Part shown: one piece after another, positions 6,223 to 15,340 of the stretch
Numbering within the stretch: position 1 is the stretch's first letter
How the letters are laid out: the number at the start of each line of letters is the position of its first letter
Assembly: GCA_009845545.1 (NCBI GenBank)
Contig: VXZK01000364.1
Coordinates: 1 to 33,339 of the forward strand
Direction: 5' to 3'
DNA: 33,339 nt
Origin: Candidatus Poribacteria bacterium
Lineage (GTDB): Bacteria > Poribacteria > WGA-4E > WGA-3G
The notes under the pieces: generated by a model
The model's database searches: none
What the model was told of the DNA's origin: nothing
What the model saw: only the letters and a program-made list of their open reading frames with translations
Program-made: the position numbers and the translations under genes

Positions 6223-7170
6223 CTATCGAATGGCGATCGGATTGCCGGGTGAACCCGTCGCACCTTTGAGGCGCAGCGGTGCGAAACTGAAAGCGAATTC
6301 GTAAATCTTCGCCGCCGCTAACTCCTCTGTAATAATGTTCTCAAGATTGTAAATGCCGTGTTTGACGATAAACAACTGATGCACAGGAAATGCAAGGGTT
6401 TCATCAGGATTCGGGACGACTTCGATGCCCCAATTATCGGCACACAACATCACAATTTTCTGGTCAACGAGGTATTGTCCTGCTTCTAATCCGATGCCGG
6501 GTTCTGTAGTGCCGTAGCGATCATTGTCCGTCATCCAGAATTTGCCCCAACCGGTGTGGATGATAACGACATCGCCAGGGGTAATCTGGACACTCTGCTT
6601 TTTCAGCGCACCCTCCAAATCGGCGCGCGTAATTTCATAACTATCACCCAAAACTTCAACGCCTTTATAACCAGCGACATCAATAAGTACACCGCGTGTT
6701 ACGATGGGTCCCACGTTCTCAACACCGAGTTCTGTGAGTCCTTCGGCTTTGGCGAAATCGTGTTGGTCTAATCCGTTGTAGTAGAGGTCGCCGATACCGA
6801 TGTGTCCGAGTCCGTCAAATTGGGTGCCGATCTGTCCGATCTCGCCACTGAAGATTTCTTCAAACCACGTTGTTTTATTTTCGCCGAGTGGACCGGACAT
6901 CGCTGGAATCCGCAGGCTATAATGACGCGTTCCGAAGACGGGGATACCGCTCTCATAGACTCTGCCGAGTTGAAAGACTTCGCCCGTTTTAATCAGACTC
7001 GCGGCTTCCAATACTTTTTCCGGTGTTAATCGGTTGACGGCACCCCGCCGATCATCGGGCCCCCATTCGGACGGAAACCACGATTCTTGCGTGAGGGTAA
7101 ACGTCGCAGTGAGTGCAATCAACGCAATTGTAAGCGCGAATAGGACGAAACGTTTTGATTTTTTAAACAT
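6223..7170 (-). CDS. Exported cyclase-family (kynurenine formamidase-like) protein
   Basis: A 315-residue member of the cyclase family (Pfam PF04199), metal-dependent amide or ester hydrolases related to kynurenine formamidase. Residues 1-27 form a signal peptide (F-V-L-F-A-L-T-I-A-L-I-A-L). The metal-site region at 113-123 reads Q-I-G-T-Q-F-D-G-L-G-H. The family signature H-x-G-T-H-x-D-x-x-x-H therefore has Gln at the first two His positions but keeps Asp119 and His123, a variant seen in a divergent branch of the family. A second conserved block, I-T-P-G-D-V-V-I-I-H-T-G-W-G, follows. Substrate unknown. AAGGAGG lies 7 nt before the ATG. The gap to the upstream M61-like gene is 22 nt, so the two are probably cotranscribed, with a hairpin after this gene. 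Confidence 0.85.
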   Translation of the reverse strand: MFKKSKRFVLFALTIALIALTATFTLTQESWFPSEWGPDDRRGAVNRLTPEKVLEAASLIKTGEVFQLGRVYESGIPVFGTRHYSLRIPAMSGPLGENKTTWFEEIFSGEIGQIGTQFDGLGHIGIGDLYYNGLDQHDFAKAEGLTELGVENVGPIVTRGVLIDVAGYKGVEVLGDSYEITRADLEGALKKQSVQITPGDVVIIHTGWGKFWMTDNDRYGTTEPGIGLEAGQYLVDQKIVMLCADNWGIEVVPNPDETLAFPVHQLFIVKHGIYNLENIITEELAAAKIYEFAFSFAPLRLKGATGSPGNPIAIR

Positions 7171-7192
7171 TGTGTTGCCTCCTTATCATAGG

Positions 7193-10100
7193 TTATGTCT
7201 TCCCTAAAATGCCCGCCAAGATGGCGCGCTGTAACTTGGTCGTCTTTGCCTGTTTAGTGATATGCACAACCGTCTTAGATTCCGTCGGCGGATTACCGGA
7301 AACACCTTTCAATGTGGCAGTTACTGTAACTGGCTTACCGCTTTCTTCAAAACTCAACGTTACTGCTTCTCCAGATCTCCAATGCTTGGCAATTTTTCGG
7401 AGTTCCTTAAGGCTGCCGACCCGCGAGCCGTTGATACTGGTTACTTCAACACCCGTATCACGTTGCAGACTCGCCTTAAGCACCTCTTGGACATAATCGG
7501 AAGTGGGCAATGCTTCGGAGGTTACCTGAACATTGAGGCCGGCTTTATCAAAATATTCTGATAGCGGCAGCCGCTCTTTTCCTGTAACATAGGTTTGGAA
7601 GAACAGTTCAAAATCTTTACCGGCGACTTTACTGACAGTTCTAATGATGTCGCGCTGTGTATACTCTATAGAATTGTCAGGAAACTTTCGATACATTTCT
7701 CGCATTACGTGATTGAAATTTTTCCTGTTTTTTGTCAGATGTCGTATCTGTAAGTCTAATGATGCTGCGACAAGACTACCTCCGTCGTAAAGTAATCGAC
7801 TGTCTCTAAAATCATCGCCTATCACATGTTCGTGAGAAACAGACAAATACTTTTCGCAAGCACTTTCAAGCCGTTCTAAATATTCACTTTCAGATAGATA
7901 GCCAAGTTGCTTTGCCGTAATGTCGGAATAGTAATTCGTCACACCTTCAAGAAACCATCTTTCTTTTGACGTAAAAGGAGTGAGTGCAGTAAGGCCGTTC
8001 CAGATATGGAATACCTCATGTGCGAGAAAGGGTGCCCATAGATGTCCGCTTTCTTCATTCAAAGTACTATTCATCAGGATATTAACAGTTCTCCCTCTCC
8101 CTTGCCCCTCACCGCCCAGGTCATCTGTCGCAGAAGGATTTATGATAAACACCACACGCCTGTCCGGTCCATCTTTAAAGAGTTTGGAATACGCGCGTAA
8201 AAATTTTTCAACGGTGCGTTTCATCTCATCCTTTGACGCTTTCAGGCTACCACCGATACCGATCACAACCTCTATCTTACCAGATTTCGCAACAACTTCA
8301 GTATGCTCGCCGATGAGCAGATAGTTCGTTGTTAACGCCTCCTGATTTTCAACAGAAAACCGGTGCCCTGTGAGCCCGATACGTTTCCAAGGCGTTAATA
8401 CCCGCCAGCCTTTGGGGAGTTTGAATTCTACCTCAATATTGTCAGTTCTTCCACCAACGATGAATAGTTCACCACCCGCCCAAAGCATGGTGTCATCCCG
8501 GAAATAGGGACGCGTTCGCGAAAACGTTTCATGTCCGTATCGTTTCGCTTGGAAAGCCTTGTAATCCTCAGCATATTTTCGCGATATCTCGTAGTTTAAA
8601 GTAATAGGTGTTTTGTTGCTATGTTTAAAAAACTTAATCTTCCAAACAGGATACGGATAATCCTGAAAAAACGGAAAACCTACAGGCCGGGGTTCTTCTA
8701 CCCTTACACTCCGTGAGAAAGGATTATCTATTGGTTTAGATTCACCATTCTTGGGGGTATACTGATTATACTGCACAATGTAATCACTATCACCGTTTAG
8801 GCGTAACTGCAATTCCTTAAGATTTGGATCCTTAGGGGATTCCTCAAGATTTGGATCTTCAGGGGTTAATTTATACTCAACCCGCATTTCGCCTTGATTT
8901 TGGGGATCATCAACAGTTACGACATAGGATGCCTTTTTAATCGGTGTTTCAGGTAAAACTTTAGGGTCCCTAACATGCAGTTTTTCAATAATCGGTTTGG
9001 GTTGGTAATCGTTATGCCACCTATAAGTCCACGTCGTATCAACATTTAGTGGGAAATAGTCTCTGCTTTTCTCCGGCACGTTATATGCTATTAATTCAGC
9101 CTCAGTGATAACGCCGTTGGAATGTTCATATCGCATCTTCACAAGTCCGACCCCTTTTGCGAACCAGAGATAGCGTGTGCCATTCATCAGTGCGCTTTTC
9201 AATTCAGTGTCAGCCTCAGCACCTGTGAAAACGGTTTTATGCTTGAGGCAGCGTTGGAAGATTCCAGCGGTACACGCAACGGATTCGTAATCTTCTATAG
9301 TCGTCTGTAGGTATGAATTTGACCACCCTTCTTCCGTCCACGTTTTTCCTACAGTCAACGGGAATCGGAACAATTCGGGCCAGGAGGTGCTGATATTATC
9401 TGAAAAGATGCTTGTAGGATATAGCAAGGGTTTCGTGGACTTAATACCGGGTCTTGAGCTTGCCTGTCTCACTCCTAAAAACGCGTCAGTTTTTGCGATA
9501 TAGAAGTTCCTTTCGCCCAACGCTTCACCGTTCTCACTCGCAACTTTGACAGTAAGGGCGAGGCCTCCTTTAAATTTTTCCCTCGTATTAGGGTTGATAT
9601 CAATATGAGCCGTTTCAATGAAAACTTCGTTGTAATAGTCGTTTTTCCATTTATAGGTCCATGTTGAACCGATATTCAAAGGGAAATACGCTTCACTTTC
9701 ACCCGATATTTTGTAGTCAACTAATTCGGCTTCAGTGACGATGCCGTTGGAATGTTCATACCGGACCTTGACCAACCCGACACCCTTGGCAAACCATAGG
9801 TAGCGGGTTCCGTCAACAAGTGCGTTTTCCAACTCCCTGCCGATATGCGCGCCCGTGCGGACCGTTTTGTGCTTGAGACAGGCGGGAAAAGTCCGAAACG
9901 CAATTTCTACTGACTCATAACCTTCAAGCGTAGTTTTATCCGTTGAGTTCCAATTATCTTCCCAGGCCTTTCCCACGGTCAGCGGGTATTGAAATATCTT
10001 ACCTTTGTAATCGGCGACATTTGCAAACAAAACGCGTACGCGATCCGGGAATCTATTCGAAGACCTAAAACTTAAAGAACGTAAGGCCAAAAAATCATCT

Positions 10101-10258
10101 GTTTTGTGGGCATAGAGGCCACCTTCACCAAAATCATGACCGATTTCTGTGGCAACATCAATAGTGAGTTTACGGGCTACTTTCTCGGAGGGCGGATCGG
10201 TGGGACCACAGGATGCAATCACGAGAATCAAACCGAGGATGGAAATTAACGTTTTCAT
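7193..10258 (-). CDS. M61-like lipoprotein metallopeptidase with PDZ domain
   Basis: A 1021-residue lipoprotein. The signal M-K-T-L-I-S-I-L-G-L-I-L-V-I-A-S-C ends in a lipobox. Residues about 30-390 hold two related modules, each with F-P-L-N-x-G/D-x-T-W-T-Y, F-P-L/Y-P-L-T-V-G-K, C-L-K-H-K-T-V and G-T-R-Y-L-W-F-A-K-G-V-G-L-V-K. The peptidase part has H-E-V-F-H-I-W-N at 747-754, and a likely third ligand Glu at 771 in W-F-L-E-G-V-T-N-Y-Y, as in M61 glycyl aminopeptidase-type gluzincins. The last about 120 residues look like a PDZ domain (G-V-E-V-T-S-I-N-G). It is far longer than a usual M61 enzyme because of the added N-terminal modules. A short acidic linker (D-P-N-L-E-E-S-P-K-D-P-N-L) is itself a small duplication near 8819-8870. 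The ATG at 10258 has GGAG 6 nt upstream; the ATG at 10270 has none. Confidence 0.85.
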   Translation of the reverse strand: MKTLISILGLILVIASCGPTDPPSEKVARKLTIDVATEIGHDFGEGGLYAHKTDDFLALRSLSFRSSNRFPDRVRVLFANVADYKGKIFQYPLTVGKAWEDNWNSTDKTTLEGYESVEIAFRTFPACLKHKTVRTGAHIGRELENALVDGTRYLWFAKGVGLVKVRYEHSNGIVTEAELVDYKISGESEAYFPLNIGSTWTYKWKNDYYNEVFIETAHIDINPNTREKFKGGLALTVKVASENGEALGERNFYIAKTDAFLGVRQASSRPGIKSTKPLLYPTSIFSDNISTSWPELFRFPLTVGKTWTEEGWSNSYLQTTIEDYESVACTAGIFQRCLKHKTVFTGAEADTELKSALMNGTRYLWFAKGVGLVKMRYEHSNGVITEAELIAYNVPEKSRDYFPLNVDTTWTYRWHNDYQPKPIIEKLHVRDPKVLPETPIKKASYVVTVDDPQNQGEMRVEYKLTPEDPNLEESPKDPNLKELQLRLNGDSDYIVQYNQYTPKNGESKPIDNPFSRSVRVEEPRPVGFPFFQDYPYPVWKIKFFKHSNKTPITLNYEISRKYAEDYKAFQAKRYGHETFSRTRPYFRDDTMLWAGGELFIVGGRTDNIEVEFKLPKGWRVLTPWKRIGLTGHRFSVENQEALTTNYLLIGEHTEVVAKSGKIEVVIGIGGSLKASKDEMKRTVEKFLRAYSKLFKDGPDRRVVFIINPSATDDLGGEGQGRGRTVNILMNSTLNEESGHLWAPFLAHEVFHIWNGLTALTPFTSKERWFLEGVTNYYSDITAKQLGYLSESEYLERLESACEKYLSVSHEHVIGDDFRDSRLLYDGGSLVAASLDLQIRHLTKNRKNFNHVMREMYRKFPDNSIEYTQRDIIRTVSKVAGKDFELFFQTYVTGKERLPLSEYFDKAGLNVQVTSEALPTSDYVQEVLKASLQRDTGVEVTSINGSRVGSLKELRKIAKHWRSGEAVTLSFEESGKPVTVTATLKGVSGNPPTESKTVVHITKQAKTTKLQRAILAGILGKT

Positions 10259-10674
10259 TTGTTTCTCCATAATATTGGTAGAACGAATTGTACCTACCCG
10301 ACGCGAATTTGACCTAAGAATTCAACACACAAGTGTTGGAGATCAGACAACTGTTCCTTTAATTATTAGAATGAAACTGAAAAAGTTTAGGGTAGCCCTC
10401 ATTTTTTTAGAATTTGACGGAAAATAGGTGCTGTTATAGAAAATTAATGGGTATTTCTTATGCAGAAGGTATAAAGAAATGTCTGAAGGAGAACTCCTAT
10501 GGTATAATGAGGTAAGCAGCCCGATACTCAAAGACGTTCGCTATGGGTATTATAGCACTTTTTTGTGATATTGACGATTTTTATCTATATTTGAAGAATG
10601 GATGAACACCAAATCACCTCCACCTACTGATGTAGGCATACACTGTCCGAGAACACTATAAACAGAACATTTTT
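10259..10674. other. Intergenic region between divergent genes
   Basis: About 415 nt between the M61-like gene and the transporter. It should carry promoters for both, but no pair of hexamers at proper spacing stands out. A TATAAT occurs at about 10502-10507 on the plus strand without a convincing -35. I see no RNA gene or well-supported small ORF. Confidence 0.3.
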
Positions 10675-11565
10675 ATGCACTCAACTTCAATTGCCTTAAT
10701 ACTGCTGTCAGCATTTTGCCACGCTTTATGGAATTTCTACAGCAAATCCAGCAGAGACACACGTATCCTCTTTTTTTGGTGTGGATTTTACACCGTAGCA
10801 ATAGCGTTCATTGCCTTCGGTATCAAGCATCCAGTAATTCCGCGACCGGTATGGATCTATATTATTGCATCCGCGCTGGTTCATCTGTTATACCGTTTGT
10901 TTTTGACGCACGCTTACACCGTTGGCGAGATTTCGTTTGTTTATCCGATTACGCGTGCTGCCCCGGCATTCTTACCACTGTTTGCCTTTCTTTTCTTAAA
11001 CGAACGAATTTCGGCACAAGGTTTGGTCGGTATTTTGTGTGTGATGGTTTCTATCGTCCTCTATCAACAACGTGCCGCGCGCCTCGAGTTCAAGGCATTC
11101 TTTCGCTTCCTTCGTGAACCCGATGCGCTCTGGGCTTATGCCACCTTGGCGAGTGTCATTGGATACTCACTGATAGACAAGCAGGGGATGTCTGAATTTC
11201 ATCGCTATTCGGCGGATGCGCCTTTGTGGCAAGCCGTGACCTACTATTTAATGGAGAACAGTATCTCGCAAGTCCTTTATGGTGTATCCTGTCTCGCCCG
11301 GTTTCCACACCAGCAGATTGCAGAGATTGGACGCACAGAATGGAAGCGGAGCCTTGCTGTTGTTGGACTTTCATTGACCTCCTACTCGCTCATTCTCTAC
11401 ATTTTGATGACAGAAAAGGTTAGTTATGTGACTGCGGTTCGCCAGTGTTCTGTCATCTTCGTTGTCCTGCTCGGCGGGTACGCCTTGAAAGAGACCTATA
11501 CAAAACGCCGCTTGATCGCAGCTATCGTGATGGTACTCGGCATTTTTTTGATTGCATATCAGTAG
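10675..11565 (+). CDS. EamA/DMT-family transporter
   Basis: A 296-residue integral membrane protein with about ten hydrophobic segments in two similar halves, the layout of EamA (DUF6) drug/metabolite transporters. The first half includes F-V-Y-P-I-T-R-A-A-P and F-L-F-L-N-E-R-I-S, the usual P-x-x-R and N-E-R/E-x-x-x-x-x-G motifs; the second half ends L-G-G-Y-A-L-K-E-T-Y-T-K-R-R. The substrate cannot be predicted; family members export amino acids, metabolites or sugars. The ATG at 10675 is preceded by an A-rich stretch with no clear Shine-Dalgarno sequence. It stands alone, convergent with the dehydrogenase gene 30 bp downstream. Confidence 0.9.
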   Translation: MHSTSIALILLSAFCHALWNFYSKSSRDTRILFFWCGFYTVAIAFIAFGIKHPVIPRPVWIYIIASALVHLLYRLFLTHAYTVGEISFVYPITRAAPAFLPLFAFLFLNERISAQGLVGILCVMVSIVLYQQRAARLEFKAFFRFLREPDALWAYATLASVIGYSLIDKQGMSEFHRYSADAPLWQAVTYYLMENSISQVLYGVSCLARFPHQQIAEIGRTEWKRSLAVVGLSLTSYSLILYILMTEKVSYVTAVRQCSVIFVVLLGGYALKETYTKRRLIAAIVMVLGIFLIAYQ

Positions 11566-11595
11566 TTCATCAATGGACAGGCTGCTTCTGTATAT

Positions 11596-12570
11596 TTACC
11601 CAAAGGACACTCCTAATTTGACACTCCGTTCGGGGTGATTGTCCATCTCTATGTATGCCTCGACGGAATCTTCAAGCGGTACGACCGGGTCAACGACATC
11701 TTCACAGTCAAATCGTCCTTCTTCAAGCCATTTCCAGCAGGTATCAACGATACGTCTGAAATCCCAGCGCGGATGGTCGCGGTTTGGATCGCTATTGGCG
11801 CGGGCAAAGATGATGTTGGGAATGTTGACATGCGCGACAGCACCGAGGTCAAGTCCACCGGTGCACGCTTTCGCGCGTCCAGCGTAGACGATTGTGCCTT
11901 CAAAAGTGACGCTGCGAAGCGCGTCATCAAGTGCTTCGTAAACTGCGCTCGTTTCTACAGCCACATCAACGCCAAGCCCATCGGTCGCTTCTTTGAGCAC
12001 TTCGCCAGTATTGCAGGCAGTGGGATCAATAACAAGTGCCGCGCCTGTCTTTTCAGCAACTTTCCGCCGTCTTTCGAGCGGGTCTACAGCAGCGACGAAA
12101 TCAGCCCCTGCGATCCGCGCCATCTGCACGGTCATCAACCCAATAGCACCCAATCCAAAGACAGCAACCCGCTCGCCAACGCGGACCTTTCCATCGCGAA
12201 TAGCAGACATTGCGAAGTGCAATGGATCATAGCAGACTGCCTCTTTCCACGTCATGTGGTCGGGCATCTTGAGGACGCTACTCGCGCGCCACGTGTGCGT
12301 CTCCTTGAGGTGTCCATGGCTGGTGATGCGTTCCCCAATCTCAAAACCTTCAACCTCGTCCCCGATTTCAATAATTTTTCCGACGCACATATTCCCAAGT
12401 CCCATCGGAAAATTTGCGTTGTTGTATCCGTAGTACGCTGTCAGTTCAGTGCCACGTTTGGGTGCGCCGAATTCGACTTGGATGCGGATACTATCTGCAG
12501 GGACGGGTCCGTCTTCGTACTCTCTTAAAACAGGTTGACGAGGGGCGATAGCTACTAATTCTTTTGGCAT
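11596..12570 (-). CDS. Zinc-independent MDR-family dehydrogenase
   Basis: A 324-residue medium-chain dehydrogenase/reductase. The nucleotide-binding motif is G-L-G-A-I-G at 139-144, followed by an acidic A-A-V-D-P at the end of strand 2, which favours NAD. The GroES-like N-terminal domain is present, but the usual catalytic Cys-Gly-Thr-Asp is replaced by A-P-K-R-G-T-E at 36-42. The Cys cluster for structural zinc is also absent. It is therefore probably a zinc-free oxidoreductase of the quinone-reductase or sugar/polyol-related branch; the reaction is unknown. AAGGAG is 6 nt before the ATG. The upstream CehA/PHP-type gene ends 48 nt away on the same strand, which suggests one operon for breakdown of a modified sugar or similar compound. 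Confidence 0.88.
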   Translation of the reverse strand: MPKELVAIAPRQPVLREYEDGPVPADSIRIQVEFGAPKRGTELTAYYGYNNANFPMGLGNMCVGKIIEIGDEVEGFEIGERITSHGHLKETHTWRASSVLKMPDHMTWKEAVCYDPLHFAMSAIRDGKVRVGERVAVFGLGAIGLMTVQMARIAGADFVAAVDPLERRRKVAEKTGAALVIDPTACNTGEVLKEATDGLGVDVAVETSAVYEALDDALRSVTFEGTIVYAGRAKACTGGLDLGAVAHVNIPNIIFARANSDPNRDHPRWDFRRIVDTCWKWLEEGRFDCEDVVDPVVPLEDSVEAYIEMDNHPERSVKLGVSFG

Positions 12571-12618
12571 GTTTGTCTCCTTAAAGTGGTGAACGGCACA
12601 CGAAGTGTACCTACTACT

Positions 12619-15114
12619 TTAATGCGGGATACCTAACTGATGCATTCGGCGATGGATTGCCTCCCGTGCCTCTTGGAACGGACGTGAGAGAAATTCCAAA
12701 TGGTCATCCTCGCCGTGGTGATGTGTTACGGTACCGTGTTCATGATGGCGCGCTGTCTGCTGGATATAGGACAACCCACCCTCAATCAAGGTTAACATAT
12801 AGTTCGCCGTTTCCGGATCGAACATCCACCACTCACCGCCAACAGCGATATAGACTGGGGAGGTGTGCGCAATGATACCGCGTCCCCATCCGTCGTAGTG
12901 CGGGACAGCTTGTGCATAATTAGGTCCACCGCATCGCGCTGCAATCCACGAGTGTTTATCGACTTTCAGATTGGCTTTCAGATGCAAATGCGCCGATCCA
13001 TCTTTGTCCTCAGTGGAAGCGACAACCTGCCCCGCCTGAATAATTTGTAAGGTATGGATAGGGAAGATAGAATCGGCAGAAGCCTCAACCTCAACAGTGC
13101 CACCGTTACCGGGTAGGTTAATTGTGCTACCGATGGGTAGTCCATCAACAGTAAGACGGATCATGGGACCGCCGCTGAGGAACGTGTTTCCGGCACTCAT
13201 GTATTTGCACCAGTTATCGTAATTGAATTCCTCGTTGTCAGGGATGTGAACGTACGTGCGATAAACGCCTACCGGCACATCGCTACTCATCTTATCCGTG
13301 CCACCGACGAGCGGCAGTTTATAGCCACAGTTGAGGTAACGATAGTACTCAAGGTGTCCATACATGGCATTGGTGAGGTATTCGACGGCATCTACACGTC
13401 CAGTGGCGATGAGTGTCGCTGGTTCGCAATTCGGATTTGGAATGTGAGGCAAAACAACAGTGCCACCCTGGGCGTGACATGCATCTGCCCAATGTGAAAG
13501 CGTGACCTCCATATTCCCACCGAGTTCCGCTTCCCCGGGACCATCTGAACACCACGGTGCGACCTGTTCTTTTAAACCGAGCAGCGTGAGATGCCCGAGA
13601 AGGTGCTGGCGGTTTTCCTGCGTCGCATAGACAATGCTGCGTCCATCGGCGGAGGTCGTGGGTCTTCCGATAAACTCCTCTGTATTCGTGAAGAGGTGCC
13701 CCCACTGTGAGAGGAGAAGGTTCACAACGCCGAGGTCTTCGCCTTGTGCCTCGGTATGCGCGCCCTGTGTGGATAGGAAATGAACATGCGTATCGCCGCT
13801 GAAATAGCGTTCAGCGTTCATATTGCACCACCGCTTTAAGCGGAGTGTTAACTCACGTTGTCCGGGTTCTATGTTGACGGTCGTTCGCAAGGGCGTGTAT
13901 TCAAAGCCGCGAGCGACATCAACGATAACTTCACCGCGAGGCAACCATCCCTGACAGGTACCATCAATGTAGGCGTAGCTAATCTGTCCGAGTCGGACAT
14001 CGCCACCGATATCAATGTGCCATGTGCCCATGTTTGAGTTGACATGCGCATGATGTCCGTGCGGTGCGTACGGGACACCGTGTGGCGAACGGAAATGGAT
14101 ACGACACGGTACCGGTTTGTTTGTGTCGTCATCAATTACGGTGGTATGCACCCAATTTCTGCCAGAATCAATGACCTCTACCTTGACCCGTTCATTGGGT
14201 TGAACGCTCCCCTTTTCTTGCACCTCTCCCCACTTGACAGCGCCAAGCGTTTCGCCTTGGTTTTTGACTTCAACAGTAGCAGAAGGCGTGGCGGATACTT
14301 CAACGTACGCCGGACTGCTTTTGTTGTTTTGAGATTCACCCCACCCCTTGAAATCGTCGTTGATAAACGCATCAGGTGCGTTTTCGGGTAGTGGGTACGG
14401 ATAGGTTGCAACGCCACGGTCAACATTAACTTCCATATCAAAGGGTTTGTCGGCATCCTCAGATTGCGGCAGTGTGATTTTGACTTCGCGGCGTGGACGC
14501 CGCGGTATCGGGTCTTCGTCAAGGTAACCGAGTGTGATTGCGGCAACAATAAACCGCCGTTCCTGCGGTTGGATTTCAATTGAGGCGACCTCAACGCCGT
14601 CCCTCGGATTTTTCCAGATCCACAAATAGTAGTCGCGCGGTGTCCCTTGGCTCACCTCTGTTTGTCGGTTACCCGCGGCCCCCCAAGGTCCCTCGTGCCG
14701 CGATGCCAAACTTTCCTGCCGGTCAGGTATCGCAAGGAAGGTTTGTTGCCCCCATCCCTGTGGCACACTGCCGATCTCAAAGCGTTCACGAATCGGTACG
14801 CTCTCGGTTTCACCGTCGGTGTAATGAAAAACATAGTTGGCAATGAGCCTGCCGATCGGTTCGCCTTCAGGGATGCGTGACTCAAGCAGACGATGCACAA
14901 AGATAACCCGCTTCGGACTCGCATTAACAGCAACTTGGACGGGATTGGTGTTAACGTTTTCGCCGAAGCCTAAGAAACAAGTTATGCCTTCTGTAATGTC
15001 GAAAGGCAGCCCGTGAAACGTTTGTGTCCCGACATTGGGCGTTGCGTTCTCGCCGATAATCTCTGTGCCGACATTGCACAAAGCGGAAAGTGAAATAGAT
15101 TGATAGTCTTTCAT
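12619..15114 (-). CDS. CehA/McbA-type PHP-domain metallohydrolase
   Basis: An 831-residue multidomain protein. The N-terminal half is beta-rich. Around residues 438-446 the segment Y-F-S-G-D-T-H-V-H-F begins a PHP-like hydrolase domain (D-x-H-x-H metal motif), continued by V-V-L-P-H-I-P-N and L-P-L-V-G-G-T-D-K. This arrangement occurs in CehA/McbA-like proteins, which act on esters or carbamates. No signal peptide is seen. I chose the ATG at 15114 because upstream sequence up to a GTG at 15189 belongs to a leader repeat also present before the next gene (see 16338-16422). A longer start would translate that repeat. The A-A-G-G-A-A-A-A stretch of the repeat supplies the ribosome-binding site. 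It is followed by the MDR gene and preceded by a Gfo/Idh/MocA gene. Confidence 0.82.
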   Translation of the reverse strand: MKDYQSISLSALCNVGTEIIGENATPNVGTQTFHGLPFDITEGITCFLGFGENVNTNPVQVAVNASPKRVIFVHRLLESRIPEGEPIGRLIANYVFHYTDGETESVPIRERFEIGSVPQGWGQQTFLAIPDRQESLASRHEGPWGAAGNRQTEVSQGTPRDYYLWIWKNPRDGVEVASIEIQPQERRFIVAAITLGYLDEDPIPRRPRREVKITLPQSEDADKPFDMEVNVDRGVATYPYPLPENAPDAFINDDFKGWGESQNNKSSPAYVEVSATPSATVEVKNQGETLGAVKWGEVQEKGSVQPNERVKVEVIDSGRNWVHTTVIDDDTNKPVPCRIHFRSPHGVPYAPHGHHAHVNSNMGTWHIDIGGDVRLGQISYAYIDGTCQGWLPRGEVIVDVARGFEYTPLRTTVNIEPGQRELTLRLKRWCNMNAERYFSGDTHVHFLSTQGAHTEAQGEDLGVVNLLLSQWGHLFTNTEEFIGRPTTSADGRSIVYATQENRQHLLGHLTLLGLKEQVAPWCSDGPGEAELGGNMEVTLSHWADACHAQGGTVVLPHIPNPNCEPATLIATGRVDAVEYLTNAMYGHLEYYRYLNCGYKLPLVGGTDKMSSDVPVGVYRTYVHIPDNEEFNYDNWCKYMSAGNTFLSGGPMIRLTVDGLPIGSTINLPGNGGTVEVEASADSIFPIHTLQIIQAGQVVASTEDKDGSAHLHLKANLKVDKHSWIAARCGGPNYAQAVPHYDGWGRGIIAHTSPVYIAVGGEWWMFDPETANYMLTLIEGGLSYIQQTARHHEHGTVTHHHGEDDHLEFLSRPFQEAREAIHRRMHQLGIPH

Positions 15115-15116
15115 TT

Positions 15117-15201
15117 TTTTTACTTTTCCTTGCGGTTCGGTGAAGCGGGTTTGAACATTGACGTGCTTCTCCGTAGAGTCGCCCTCCACTTCGTTTCGGG
15201 C
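15117..15201 (-). repeat. Leader repeat, copy A
   Basis: An approximately 85-nt sequence just before the CehA-type start codon that matches the leader of the next upstream gene (16338-16422) at roughly two thirds of positions. On the gene strand both copies begin GCCCG, contain TGGAGGGCG and CAAACCCGCT, and end CGAACCG(C/T)AAGGAAAA, just before a start codon. In this copy the left arm of the hairpin is mutated. Confidence 0.6.
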
Positions 15202-15230
15202 TTGGTGTTTTGGCTATTAGAAGAATAGCA

Positions 15231-15330
15231 ATCAGCCATCAGCGGTTGGAAACCGTCAGCAAGAACCGTTTGTGGTGGATAAAATGATAGCAACTGCCAC
15301 AGGTCCTACTGAAAGCCAATAGCCGATGAC
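15231..15330. repeat. Dispersed repeat related to 26667-26805
   Basis: In inverted orientation this stretch shares ACTGCCACAGGT, the preceding spacer and flanking GAAAGCC and TCAGC motifs with the element at 26667-26805. It is probably a diverged member of the same non-coding family. It fills the gap between the CehA-type and Gfo/Idh/MocA genes together with the leader repeat. Confidence 0.55.
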
Positions 15331-15340
15331 AGACAACTAT

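Noticed and set aside
10343..10531. Small 62-codon minus-strand frame in the intergenic gap
   Set aside because: Low-complexity composition, no ribosome-binding site and no homologous pattern.
11635..12528. Long open frame (297 codons) on the plus strand
   Set aside because: It lies entirely antisense to the MDR dehydrogenase, which has clear family motifs and a good ribosome-binding site; the antisense product has no recognisable domain.
15115..15189. N-terminal extension of the CehA-type protein from a GTG
   Set aside because: The extension would be translated from the leader repeat that also precedes the next gene, so it is non-coding.
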